Below are positions 1 through 8,325 of a stretch of DNA of 24,073 nucleotides, piece after piece; positions within the stretch are counted from its first letter, which is position 1; each line of letters starts with the position of its first letter. Origin of the DNA: Deltaproteobacteria bacterium (lineage in GTDB: Bacteria; Desulfobacterota; DSM-4660; Desulfatiglandales; B25-G16); contig CP070752.1 in NCBI GenBank assembly GCA_020348625.1, positions 2,042,417 through 2,066,489 of the forward strand, in the 5' to 3' direction. The notes under the pieces are model-generated. The model was not told the DNA's origin. It made no database searches and saw only the letters and a list, made by a program, of their open reading frames with translations. The translations under genes and the position numbers were made by a program.

Positions 1-237
1 CCCCTGCCCTTGGTTGTGTAAAAAAAAGAAATTCAGCCGTTACAGGTAAAAAGTGCCTAAAGTGAGCTAAAGTTATAGAGAGGATTTGGGATATCCTGTT
101 TATTTGAAGCGTTATAAAATAATCCCTACTGTAAGGCTATGAGCAATTAGATTGCACACAAAGAATTTCTATTTAAGTCATCTCATCTTTTATTGCACAT
201 TAACTTTTAATTTTAGGCACTTATAACTTTCGGAGAT
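1..237. other. AT-rich non-coding stretch downstream of metK
   Basis: This stretch lies 3' of metK on the minus strand and is visibly richer in A and T than the neighbouring genes. I see no convincing open frame on either strand. The only small structure I noticed is a weak 5-bp stem around 81-95 (AGGAT...ATCCT). There is no clear GC stem followed by a T run, so no intrinsic terminator for metK can be claimed. The gene that would flank it on the left lies outside the window. Confidence 0.6.
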
Positions 238-1395
238 CTATACAGCCTTTTTCAGCTTGTCGACCAGATCGGTCTTTTCCCAGGTGAACTCCTCGAGTTC
301 TCGCCCGAAGTGCCCGTAACAGGCTGTTTTCTTGTATATGGGCCGCAGCAGGTCCAGTTGCTCGATGATGGGCCGAGGCCTCAGATCGAACTCCTTTTTT
401 ACCATTTTCGTCAGCTCCGCGCCGGGCACAACGCCGGTTCCGTAAGTGTCGACCATCAGGCTAACCGGTTCGGCTTTACCGATGGTGTAAGCGATCTGGA
501 TCTCGCACCGTTCTGCCAAACCGGCGGCAACGATGTTCTTTGCGATGTAGCGACACAAGTATGAGGCGCTTCGATCCACCTTTGACGGATCCTTGCCCGA
601 GAATGCTCCGCCGCCGTGGTGCCCGAACCCGCCATAGGTGTCCATGATGATTTTCCTGCCCGTCATGCCGCAATCTCCCAAGGGGCCACCGGTTACGAAC
701 CTGCCCGTAGTATTGACGAAGAACTGGGTTTCCTTGTCCAACATCTCCGGCGGGATGACCGTCTTGATCACCTCTTCGACGATTGCTTCTTTCAGGGTAT
801 CGTAGTCAACATCCGGTGAGTGTTGGGCTGCAATAACAACCGTATGAACAGTGGTGGGTTTTCCGTCTACGTACCTGACGGTGACCTGGGTTTTTCCGTC
901 AGGCCGCAGCCATGCGAGCTTGCCCGATTTTCGAACGTGGGCAAGCCTCTGAGCGAGATTGTGTGCCAGGTAAATGGGCATGGGCATCAAAACGGGGGTG
1001 TCGGTACACGCGTATCCGAACATGAGCCCCTGATCACCAGCACCTTGCTCCTTGAAAAGACCAGCGCCGTTAACTCCCTGTGCTATATCAGGAGACTGTT
1101 TATCAATGCTTGTAACAACCGCACAGGTTTCCCAGTCGAAGCCCATGGATGAATCGTTGTATCCTATCTCCTTTATGGTGTTTCGGACAATCTCGGGCAT
1201 TTCCACATAGCAGTCCGTTGTTATCTCTCCGGCGATAATTGCCATGCCGGTTGTAACCATGGTTTCGCATGCAACCCTCCCTTTTTTGTCAAGGGCCAGA
1301 ATCGCATCCAGTATGGCATCGGAGATTTGATCAGCTACCTTGTCTGGGTGTCCCTCTGCAACGGACTCGGACGTAAACAAATAATCGATGTTCAT
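238..1395 (-). CDS. metK: S-adenosylmethionine synthase
   Basis: Cytosolic enzyme making S-adenosylmethionine from methionine and ATP, with loss of all three phosphates; the product is the methyl donor for RsmA, encoded upstream in the same run. The 385-residue length is normal for the family. Visible motifs are the N-terminal GHPDK (residues 15-19), the signature [10 protein letters not shown] (118-127) and the glycine-rich P-loop-like [10 protein letters not shown] (261-270), which carries the conserved Lys and Asp. The ATG start is preceded by GAGGGG about 7 bases upstream. It is the last gene of the minus-strand run, 156 bases after panC, and a candidate promoter lies in that gap, so it may be transcribed partly on its own. 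I looked for a SAM-responsive riboswitch upstream and did not recognise one. Identity is certain; regulation is inference. Confidence 0.98.
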   Translation of the reverse strand: MNIDYLFTSESVAEGHPDKVADQISDAILDAILALDKKGRVACETMVTTGMAIIAGEITTDCYVEMPEIVRNTIKEIGYNDSSMGFDWETCAVVTSIDKQSPDIAQGVNGAGLFKEQGAGDQGLMFGYACTDTPVLMPMPIYLAHNLAQRLAHVRKSGKLAWLRPDGKTQVTVRYVDGKPTTVHTVVIAAQHSPDVDYDTLKEAIVEEVIKTVIPPEMLDKETQFFVNTTGRFVTGGPLGDCGMTGRKIIMDTYGGFGHHGGGAFSGKDPSKVDRSASYLCRYIAKNIVAAGLAERCEIQIAYTIGKAEPVSLMVDTYGTGVVPGAELTKMVKKEFDLRPRPIIEQLDLLRPIYKKTACYGHFGRELEEFTWEKTDLVDKLKKAV

Positions 1396-1464
1396 ATTCT
1401 ATTCCCCTCTCGGTTAAGTAGTACCATCCATGCGCGTTAGCGCTGCATCGGCCACCGCGATGAA

Positions 1465-1492
1465 AACATAATCACAAAAACTGCTTTGTAAA
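1465..1492 (-). promoter_or_regulatory. Candidate sigma-70-type promoter for metK
   Basis: Read on the minus strand, the panC-metK gap contains TTTACA (1487-1492), a 16-base spacer and TATGTT (1465-1470). This is 5 of 6 and 4 of 6 matches to the sigma-70 consensus. It would give a leader of roughly 60 bases before the metK ATG. The gap is one of the longer ones in this run, which fits an internal promoter. Pattern match only. Confidence 0.4.
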
Positions 1493-1551
1493 CAGCCGGA
1501 ACCAATTGGGGCAGGTTAAGCAGGAGCGTTCAAGCCTCTTAGGTATCGGTT

Positions 1552-2400
1552 TCAGCGGTGACTTAGAATGCGGTTATCGATCAACCGTGCCCTTCCTACT
1601 TTAACGGCGAGTGCCAGAAGGGCAGGCTCCTCAACTATTTCAATATCGGTTAGATCCTCCCGATTGCAAATGGTCACATAGTCGATCTCGGTGAACGGAT
1701 GACTCAGAATCAACTCCCGTACGGCACCTATGATCTTGGCTGAGTCTTTTTCCCCCTTCTCTACCATAGCGCTGGCCATATCCATTCCCTTTTTCAGGCT
1801 CAAAGCCGACTCCCTTTCATGGGGAGTCAGGTAGGTGTTCCTGCTGCTCATGGCAAGACCGTCTTGCTCTCGCACGGTTGGAACCCCTATGATTTCAATG
1901 CCCATGTTTAAGTCCCTAACCATTTGCCTGATCACAACGAGTTGTTGATAATCCTTTTCACCGAAGATAGCACGGTGCGGTTTTGTTATGTTAAAGAGCT
2001 TTGCAACCACGGTAGTGACCCCTGCAAAATGCCCGGGCCTGGATCTCCCGCAGAGGTACTTGGTTACCTCTTCCACGGCCACGGTAGTCTGGAAACCCTG
2101 GGGATACATCTCCATCGAACTTGGCATAAACACGGCGTCCACTCCCTCGGAGCGGGCCTTTTCCAGGTCTCCTTCCGTATCTCGGGGATACTTCTCATAA
2201 TCCTCCTGAGGGCCGAACTGGGTGGGATTAACAAAGAGGCTCATTACCAGTTTATTGCCTTTTTCTCGACCAACCCTCAAGAGTTCAAGATGGCCTTCGT
2301 GCAAAAACCCCATGGTCGGCACTAACACGATGATTTCATCGTTGTTTCTCCACCTCTCAGAGGCCTCTTGCATTATAGCTATGGTCTCGATTATCTTCAT
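1552..2400 (-). CDS. panC: Pantothenate synthetase (pantoate--beta-alanine ligase)
   Basis: Joins pantoate and beta-alanine through a pantoyl-adenylate intermediate, using ATP; this is the last step of pantothenate (coenzyme A precursor) synthesis. At 282 residues it has the usual length. Family motifs are visible in order: PTMGFLHEGH at 28-37 (the HxGH nucleotide-binding signature), FVNPTQFG at 56-63, FGEKDYQQ at 146-153 and the KMSKS-like SSRN at 185-188. The ATG start has GGAGA a few bases upstream. It begins 38 bases after the stop of the deoxynucleoside kinase gene, and the two genes are probably co-transcribed. AcpS, which uses coenzyme A as its phosphopantetheine donor, is encoded further upstream in the same run. 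No panB or panD is present in the window. Confidence 0.97.
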   Translation of the reverse strand: MKIIETIAIMQEASERWRNNDEIIVLVPTMGFLHEGHLELLRVGREKGNKLVMSLFVNPTQFGPQEDYEKYPRDTEGDLEKARSEGVDAVFMPSSMEMYPQGFQTTVAVEEVTKYLCGRSRPGHFAGVTTVVAKLFNITKPHRAIFGEKDYQQLVVIRQMVRDLNMGIEIIGVPTVREQDGLAMSSRNTYLTPHERESALSLKKGMDMASAMVEKGEKDSAKIIGAVRELILSHPFTEIDYVTICNREDLTDIEIVEEPALLALAVKVGRARLIDNRILSHR

Positions 2401-2438
2401 TATTCTCCGAATGCCTGGTAGCGGGGTGCCTCAAGTGC

Positions 2439-3083
2439 TCAGGGCCTGGTTCCGAGGGGGACATAGTACTTCGTCCCCTTTTCCATCTTTTCTATTTCAA
2501 GGATCAAATTATCCAGATCAGATGGTACATTCACAAAATCTATTTCAGAGGCGTTAATCACCAAAAGAGGGGTTTCGTTGTAATGAAAAAAGAACTCGTT
2601 AAAGGCCTGGTTTATCTGATCGAGGTAACTAAGAGCCACCGGTTTTTCATAGTCTCGATTTCTTTTTTTGATCCTTTCTTTCAAAACGTCGGTTCTTGCC
2701 TGTAGGAAGATGACGAGATCCGGTTTTGCGCTTTTCACCTTGAGCAGGTTGAATACCTGTTGATATAGGCCAAATTCCCTGTCATCAAGATTGAGTCTCG
2801 CGAAGATCCTATCCTTGTCGAAGAGAAAATCCGAGACAACAACCCTTTTGAACAGATCAATTTGATTTATTTCCTCCTGTCTTTGAAAACGCCTCAGAAT
2901 AAAGAAGAGCTGGGTCTGAAATGCAAACCTTCTTGGATCCTGATAGAAGCTGGCAAGAAAGGGATTGTCTTCAGCATCTTCCAAGATAGTCCTGCCGTGT
3001 ATCCTTTCGGCTAGCAAGATGGCCAAGCTCGTTTTTCCCACCCCCAGGGGGCCTTCGACAGCTATGTAGTTCTTTCTGACCAC
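2439..3083 (-). CDS. Deoxynucleoside kinase family protein
   Basis: P-loop kinase of the deoxynucleoside kinase (dNK/dGK/dAK) family, which phosphorylates deoxynucleosides for salvage. Seen in the 214 residues: a P-loop GPLGVGKTS at 11-19, an acidic stretch EDAEDNPF at 35-42 that fits the substrate-side region of the family, DRI at 91-93 in the place of the DRS-type motif, and the arginine-rich LID segment RIKKRNRDYE at 137-146. Which base it prefers cannot be read from the sequence. The start is GTG with no strong ribosome-binding site, so it may be translated by coupling with rsmA 55 bases upstream. My recollection is that a kinase of this family often neighbours panC or folK in Deltaproteobacteria, which supports the call but does not prove a link to pantothenate. 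Confidence 0.88.
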   Translation of the reverse strand: MVRKNYIAVEGPLGVGKTSLAILLAERIHGRTILEDAEDNPFLASFYQDPRRFAFQTQLFFILRRFQRQEEINQIDLFKRVVVSDFLFDKDRIFARLNLDDREFGLYQQVFNLLKVKSAKPDLVIFLQARTDVLKERIKKRNRDYEKPVALSYLDQINQAFNEFFFHYNETPLLVINASEIDFVNVPSDLDNLILEIEKMEKGTKYYVPLGTRP

Positions 3084-3138
3084 AGTTCTTGCTCGAATTG
3101 CACAACCATGAGCTACATAACACCGAGCGCATGAGGTG

Positions 3139-3993
3139 TCAAGGTATTGTCTTCTTGGCCCTCACAGCAGAAGTCAAGCAGATGTAATCATCAACAGTGA
3201 GGGTTTCGGCCCTTCGTTTAGGGTCGATCGAGCATTTCCTGAGTGCCTTATCCAGCGTTTCTCTGGGAAGAGAGACCACAGCCCTGTCAAGGGAGTTAAG
3301 GATGGTCTTTCTCCGATGGCTGAATGCTGCCTTGGCAATACTTTGAAACAGGCCTTCATCTTCTGCCTGAGACGGATGTGGGTTCTCAAAGTCAATTTCA
3401 ACAACCATGGAATTCACTTTTGGCTTCGGGTAAAAAGCATCTCTGTTGACGTTGATAAGGGGAGAGAGGCGGGCATGGTATTGCATAATGACACTGAGAG
3501 CACCGTACTGCTTTGTGCGTGGTCTGGCGGTCAAACGCTGTGCGAACTCATACTGAAACATTAAGATCGCGGTCCTGACATACTCCCTGTTGATTATGAG
3601 CTTCTCCAGGAACGGAGAAGAGATATTATAGGGAAGATTGCCCAAGACCTTGATCTTGCGGTGAAATCTGTTAAATAACTCTTCAAATGGTACTTTGAGG
3701 ATATCCCCTACAATGAATGTTATCTTATGCTCTTCCCCCGCTGGCACTCGCTCTTTTAATATTTCAGCCAGGCCAGGATCCTTTTCTACGGCTACTATAT
3801 GAGAAATCAATGAAAGAGCGGGAATCGTCAGGGCCCCGAGGCCTGACCCTACTTCGAGCACTACATCCTCTTTGTCAAGCCGGGCTTGGGCAATAATCTT
3901 GCTGGTGATGCCCCGATCTTGGAGAAAATGCTGCCCCAGGTATTTGCGGGGGCTGATACCCGATTGAGCCAGCATTGTCTTAACGTTGTTCAT
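3139..3993 (-). CDS. rsmA: 16S rRNA dimethyladenosine transferase RsmA (KsgA)
   Basis: SAM-dependent enzyme that dimethylates two adjacent adenines in the helix-45 loop of 16S rRNA late in 30S assembly. Rossmann motif I is EVGSGLGALT at 47-56, the ribose-binding acidic residue is Glu70 and the catalytic-loop motif is NLPYNISSP at 119-127. The N-terminal RKYLGQHFLQD is the family's usual opening. I chose the ATG at 3993 (284 residues, close to the usual 270-290) because the family starts about 10-15 residues before that motif. Two upstream in-frame ATGs, at 4023 and 4071, would add 10 or 26 residues with no family match. It follows tsaD in the same run by about 140 bases. Confidence 0.95.
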   Translation of the reverse strand: MNNVKTMLAQSGISPRKYLGQHFLQDRGITSKIIAQARLDKEDVVLEVGSGLGALTIPALSLISHIVAVEKDPGLAEILKERVPAGEEHKITFIVGDILKVPFEELFNRFHRKIKVLGNLPYNISSPFLEKLIINREYVRTAILMFQYEFAQRLTARPRTKQYGALSVIMQYHARLSPLINVNRDAFYPKPKVNSMVVEIDFENPHPSQAEDEGLFQSIAKAAFSHRRKTILNSLDRAVVSLPRETLDKALRKCSIDPKRRAETLTVDDYICLTSAVRAKKTIP

Positions 3994-4132
3994 GCCTTGA
4001 CCGGCTTTCTTGAAGAGCGCCATGTGATGACAGCCCCAAGAAAGTAGAAAAAGATAATATTCGATTGACAAAAGACAAACAGCGTGTGGTATCGCTGGAA
4101 AAAACGGGAGAACCCAAGGTTGTTGTCGACAA

Positions 4133-5146
4133 CTAACCCAACGGAAATCGTGACCGAGCGTCTAAGGTTAGCCTATCACTCTCTCCTCTTTGTCTTTTGT
4201 GGTAACCGGCGACGGCTATCATGGCCCCGTTATCTGTGCAAAATTCCGGACTTGAGGCAAAGAGATCAATGCCCTTTTCTGCCATTATGCCCTTCATTTT
4301 ATTTCGCAAATATGAGTTTCTGGCCACTCCTCCTGCGAGTACAACCGACTTTACCCCCATCCGATCGGCAGCGGCCACTGTCTTATCAACGAGCACGTCA
4401 ACTACGGCGGACTGAAAGGAGGCAGCGATATCGGCAACACTGATAGTAGTTTCATTTGCTTTGTGATCGCGCCACGATCTGAAATACAGGGCGACGGCAG
4501 TTTTCAGGCCGCTGAAGCTGAAATCAAGGGAGTCTCTTGACAAATATGCCCTTGGAAAATCGATGGCATCGGAGCGCCCTTCCCGTGCCAGTTTTTCTAT
4601 TACCGGTCCGCCCGGATACCCTAGGTTGAGGAGTTTCGCAATTTTATCGAATGCCTCTCCAGCAGCATCGTCAAGAGTTTGCCCCAGAACCGTATAATCC
4701 CCGAAACTCCTAACGTGATAAATGTTGGTGTGTCCACCCGACACGGTGAGCGCAACAAAGGGAAATGGAGGAGGTGTCTTTTCCAGAAAGATGGAGAGGA
4801 TATGCCCTTCAAGGTGGTTGATTCCTAGCAGCGGAATACCGTTGGCATAGCTGAGCGTCTTTGCGAAATAGATACCGACGAGCAGGGCACCCACAAGGCC
4901 GGGCCCTACCGTGACTGCTATTGCATCTATGTCCTTTATCGTGAGGCCGGCCTCTCTGAGAGACTCCCTGAAAACGGGTACGATATTTCTGACATGTTCT
5001 CGTGAGGCAAGCTCGGGGACTACTCCACCGTGCTCATGGTGAATAAGAACCTGAGAGTTAACGATATTTGATAATAAATATTCTCCATCTTTTACGAGCG
5101 CGGCACAGGTGTCATCGCAAGACGTGTCGATGCCGAGTATATTCAT
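4133..5146 (-). CDS. tsaD: tRNA N6-threonylcarbamoyltransferase TsaD
   Basis: Transfers threonylcarbamoyl to A37 of ANN-decoding tRNAs (t6A), working with TsaB and TsaE; TsaE is encoded at 9762-10253 in the same run. The 337 residues show the family's ASKHA fold markers: start MNILGIDTSCDDT, the GGVVPELASREH segment at 40-51, metal-binding His111 and His115 in NHLEGH, VSGGHTN at 135-141, and the C-terminal CTDNGAM with Asp305. The ATG is preceded by AAGGA at good spacing. It sits 39 bases after the kinase gene. An adjacent kinase recalls archaeal Kae1-Bud32, but the neighbour here is a large Hanks-type membrane kinase, so no functional link is claimed. Confidence 0.97.
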   Translation of the reverse strand: MNILGIDTSCDDTCAALVKDGEYLLSNIVNSQVLIHHEHGGVVPELASREHVRNIVPVFRESLREAGLTIKDIDAIAVTVGPGLVGALLVGIYFAKTLSYANGIPLLGINHLEGHILSIFLEKTPPPFPFVALTVSGGHTNIYHVRSFGDYTVLGQTLDDAAGEAFDKIAKLLNLGYPGGPVIEKLAREGRSDAIDFPRAYLSRDSLDFSFSGLKTAVALYFRSWRDHKANETTISVADIAASFQSAVVDVLVDKTVAAADRMGVKSVVLAGGVARNSYLRNKMKGIMAEKGIDLFASSPEFCTDNGAMIAVAGYHKRQRGESDRLTLDARSRFPLG

Positions 5147-5185
5147 AATTCCTTAGAGCTTCTCCCGAAGAGGCGAGGCAGGTCG

Positions 5186-7759
5186 TCATTCTTGTGATTT
5201 CCTCTTCTCCCTCAATTGATCTATCCGTTCCACTACCCTTGTGAGATGTTCAGCCATCTGTCCGGCCTTCTGATAGCGCTGATCCACGTCTTTGGCCAGG
5301 GCCTTATCAATTATTTTCTCTACAACCAGCGGTATCTTGGGATTGAGCTCCCGTGCTGACGGGTGCTTTGCATGGGAGATTTGATACAGGAGTGAGGTCA
5401 CGTCATCAGAAACAAAGGGCTTTTGACCGGTCAACATCTCGTACATGACAATTCCCAGTGCAAAAACATCCGAGCGTCCATCCACCTTTCTTCCGTTAAC
5501 CTGCTCAGGAGACATGTATGAGGGCGTGCCCATGACAATACCGGTCTTTGTCTTAGAAGAAGACGTGATCCGGGCGATGCCGAAATCGGTGACCTTGATG
5601 GTTTTGGTCTCTTTCAGTAATATGATGTTAGCGGGTTTTATGTCGCGGTGGACGACTTGCTTTCCATGAGCATAGTCAAGGGCACTGGCCACCTGTGCTA
5701 TGATAGAGAGCACGCGCCTTATAGGAAGTAGGCTTCCCTCGCGGGTAAACTGCACTAGGTTCTCGCCATTCAGAAACTCCATAGCAATGTAGGCCAGGTC
5801 ATGTTCTTCGCCTGCGTCGTATATGGCGACAATATTGGGGTGATTCAGAAGGCCGGCTGACTCTGCCTCCCTAAAGAATTGCTGCTTTATCTCAGAGAGG
5901 TCTTCACCTTCAAATTCCGTTAACCGCAATGTCTTTATGGCAACTGTTCTGTGGATCGTGGGGTCAATACCCTTATACACGATGCCCATGGCGCCCCTTC
6001 CCAACTCATCGGTGACTTCGTAACGGCCGAGCGTTGGTTTTGTATCGAGTTCTTTGAGCGTCGGTCCAATGTCCCCGGGATGTGCACCGCTGGCGCTGAA
6101 GATGATGGTGCTCTCTACCCCTTTGAGTTTCGGTATCCTTTCGTTGAGGTCCCTGAAGTTTGTTTCGTCTTCCACGATCATAGCATATGCTGCCAGCGCC
6201 TTGTTAAACTGTCTCTTTCGCTCATAGTCGAGCCCGAGATTATATAAGAGGTCTTTCACCCCCGGCTCATGGATTGGGCATTTGCGGAATTTCTCGAAGG
6301 CCAGATCGAGCAGGCCTTGTTGCTGGAAAGAAAGGCCAAGGGCCTTGTTCGTTTCGACGGAGTCAGCTTCGACCATCTCTTTGGTTTTTTCGGTAATAAA
6401 GAAATTCCTACTCACGATCAGGATATAGCCCAGAACCAACAAGATGAGCTGAGGCGTAATCTTGAGCCACAGATTTGACCTAAAAAAGACGAGCGTTCCC
6501 GCTGCTCCGTAAGAAAGAAACAACAGCAAGGTTACGGCTGCTCCGGTGCCGGCTTTCAGCCTGGGAAGGTAGCATGTAATATACAAGCCGAACAGCACGA
6601 GAATGGCAAGCTCGACAAAGAACACCCATTCCGGTCGTATGAAGAAGTTCTCCCTCAGGATGTTTGACACTGAATTGGCGATTATCTCAATTCCTGGCAG
6701 ATTGCTCGAAATGGGAGTCACAAATCTCTCACCTACTCCGGGGGCGGTGGGGCCGACGATAACAATCTTGTCTCTAAAAACGCTCGTCTGAAAATCCTTT
6801 TTGAGGACTTTACTGAAAGGTGTGGTGTGGAAGGCTACCCCAGGGCCAGCGTTCCATTTAATGAGTGTCGGCATGCCGGGATCTGAGGCCGGTATGGATA
6901 TGGTCTTGGATGGAGTAAGCTGTAAGTCGATACCCTTGCCAAGGTTCAGCCTCACCTGGTTGTCGTTCAGGCCCGTAAAGGTCTTTACGATTGCAAGGGA
7001 AAACGAGCAAACAAAGGTATTGTCCAGATAGCCAATGGCATGGGTCTGGCTCCTGATAGATCCGTCACTATCGGGAAAGAGGTTTATGTGGCCGATGCCG
7101 GCAGCGGCATGCGCAAAGGAAGGAAGCAGGGGAATCATTTTGGGATGCCACATAATGGATCTCATGGACCAGTCGTCCTTGAGACCGTGGATAACCTTAA
7201 AGGCGTTCTTGGCTATGTAGTCGGGAGTGTCCCGGTCCCTTCCTGTGCCCCTTGTGTCGAAATATACGGGGAGAACAACGTTGCCGGCCTTTTCAACGGC
7301 CTCAACGAGCCTTGCATCATGATCGAGATTGGCCTCCGCCGTTTTCAACAATTCGGAAAAGGTTGCGGCAGTCGTGTCTTTGTCGGGTAAGCTCAGTTCG
7401 CTCCATATCTTATTCAGCTCTTTGATTGTATTGAGCCCGGCGCTCTGCTCTGGCTCATTAAACATGATATCCAGTGCAATAACCTTGGCGCCTGCCAGGG
7501 CCAGGTTATTGACCCCTTGGGCAATAATACTTCTGGGCCATGGGAACCGACCGATCTCAGCTAAGTCCTCATCATTGATGACTACGAGTTCGATGTCCGG
7601 GCATCTTTCCGCGGATGCACTGATCTTCGAGCGTATGTCGAAGGTCTTCTTCTCAATGACATCCGTAAAATCGGCAAAACCGGTTACGAACATTGCGATA
7701 AAGAGAAGAGTGAGGATCAGCCCGATTAACCATCCAGGGATACCCTTTCTAGACAGCAT
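5186..7759 (-). CDS. CHASE2 sensor, transmembrane Ser/Thr protein kinase
   Basis: Predicted inner-membrane receptor kinase of 857 residues (numbers below count from the GTG one codon earlier). Order: one N-terminal membrane segment (about 11-30), a large CHASE2-type extracytoplasmic sensor (about 35-370), three further membrane segments (about 379-396, 405-425, 435-450), a short TPR-like stretch (about 470-535), and a Hanks-type kinase (581-845). Kinase motifs are complete: GRGAMG (588-593), Lys610 in VAIK, HRDIKPAN (705-712), DFGIAR (726-731) and SPEQ (751-754), so it should be active. No PASTA or other C-terminal domain follows. I prefer the ATG at 7759 over the GTG at 7762 because AAAGGA sits almost against the GTG. 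It starts 16 bases after the stop of the SLBB/HhH gene. Ligand and substrates are unknown. Confidence 0.93.
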   Translation of the reverse strand: MLSRKGIPGWLIGLILTLLFIAMFVTGFADFTDVIEKKTFDIRSKISASAERCPDIELVVINDEDLAEIGRFPWPRSIIAQGVNNLALAGAKVIALDIMFNEPEQSAGLNTIKELNKIWSELSLPDKDTTAATFSELLKTAEANLDHDARLVEAVEKAGNVVLPVYFDTRGTGRDRDTPDYIAKNAFKVIHGLKDDWSMRSIMWHPKMIPLLPSFAHAAAGIGHINLFPDSDGSIRSQTHAIGYLDNTFVCSFSLAIVKTFTGLNDNQVRLNLGKGIDLQLTPSKTISIPASDPGMPTLIKWNAGPGVAFHTTPFSKVLKKDFQTSVFRDKIVIVGPTAPGVGERFVTPISSNLPGIEIIANSVSNILRENFFIRPEWVFFVELAILVLFGLYITCYLPRLKAGTGAAVTLLLFLSYGAAGTLVFFRSNLWLKITPQLILLVLGYILIVSRNFFITEKTKEMVEADSVETNKALGLSFQQQGLLDLAFEKFRKCPIHEPGVKDLLYNLGLDYERKRQFNKALAAYAMIVEDETNFRDLNERIPKLKGVESTIIFSASGAHPGDIGPTLKELDTKPTLGRYEVTDELGRGAMGIVYKGIDPTIHRTVAIKTLRLTEFEGEDLSEIKQQFFREAESAGLLNHPNIVAIYDAGEEHDLAYIAMEFLNGENLVQFTREGSLLPIRRVLSIIAQVASALDYAHGKQVVHRDIKPANIILLKETKTIKVTDFGIARITSSSKTKTGIVMGTPSYMSPEQVNGRKVDGRSDVFALGIVMYEMLTGQKPFVSDDVTSLLYQISHAKHPSARELNPKIPLVVEKIIDKALAKDVDQRYQKAGQMAEHLTRVVERIDQLREKRKSQE

Positions 7760-7775
7760 CACTTCCTTTACTATT

Positions 7776-8321
7776 CTATATGGTGATATAAGGTTTTATT
7801 TGTACGTATCGGACGTTTCCCACACCGGGTAAACAGTTTATTTGCCCTACAGCAGTAAACGGCCCGTTGCGCGATCTATGGTCAATGATTTTCCGCGCAA
7901 GAGAGGGCCCGATGTGAGGTATGGCTTCCAGCTCCTTCTTGCTGGCTGTGTTCAAGGACAGAGGAATTCCCAGGGTCACTTTATAGAAGGCAGGCAGAGA
8001 GCCCGGGGAAATCCGTAAGCGCCCGTTTTCCGAGCTAACATGGAGGCTTGTCCCTTGCGCAAGTTCTGGAAAGGCCTTGAGTTCTTCGGAAATCAATCCT
8101 GGTTGAAGGCCGCCCGCTCGATTGAGCAGTTCGCCCAGACAAGGTTCCCTGTTGAACCCATAGACGCCGGCATTTCTCACTTCGCCCGTGATGAGGATAT
8201 AGAGCTGGTTTAGGCTCGTAATCGTGCCACGCTCTCTCTGGAATGAGACGAGGCTATGCAAGGCCCATGCCCCAAGCAGGAGGATAAGAAGCATGAGAAG
8301 GCCCCTCTGGTGACCGCTCAT
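7776..8321 (-). CDS. Membrane-anchored SLBB plus helix-hairpin-helix (ComEA-like) protein
   Basis: A 181-residue protein with one N-terminal membrane segment (about 7-24), an SLBB-like domain (about 41-105, containing ITGEVRNAGVYGF) and a C-terminal double helix-hairpin-helix domain (about 122-181, with LNTASKKELEAIPHIGP and LPGVG). The HhH part is the ComEA type, which binds double-stranded DNA at the cell surface during uptake; the SLBB-plus-HhH layout is that of Gram-positive ComEA. A DNA-binding role outside the inner membrane is inference; no other competence gene is in the window. The start is uncertain: ATG at 8321 lies 4 bases after the lysC stop, while TTG (8342) or GTG (8339) would overlap lysC and add 7 or 6 residues. 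None has a strong ribosome-binding site. Confidence 0.85.
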   Translation of the reverse strand: MSGHQRGLLMLLILLLGAWALHSLVSFQRERGTITSLNQLYILITGEVRNAGVYGFNREPCLGELLNRAGGLQPGLISEELKAFPELAQGTSLHVSSENGRLRISPGSLPAFYKVTLGIPLSLNTASKKELEAIPHIGPSLARKIIDHRSRNGPFTAVGQINCLPGVGNVRYVQIKPYITI

Positions 8322-8325
8322 GTAT

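Noticed and set aside
820..1152. Plus-strand open frame of 110 codons opposite metK
   Set aside because: Antisense to a certain gene and without any family features; other plus-strand frames over 310-2557 are rejected for the same reason.
1396..1551. SAM riboswitch before metK
   Set aside because: I looked for the conserved SAM-I core and for SAM-II/SAH-like motifs on the minus strand and found none; a covariance scan would be decisive.
4133..7759. Kae1-Bud32-type pair (TsaD beside a kinase)
   Set aside because: Bud32 is a small atypical soluble kinase; here the neighbour is a large membrane Hanks-type kinase with a CHASE2 sensor, so the adjacency is probably chance.
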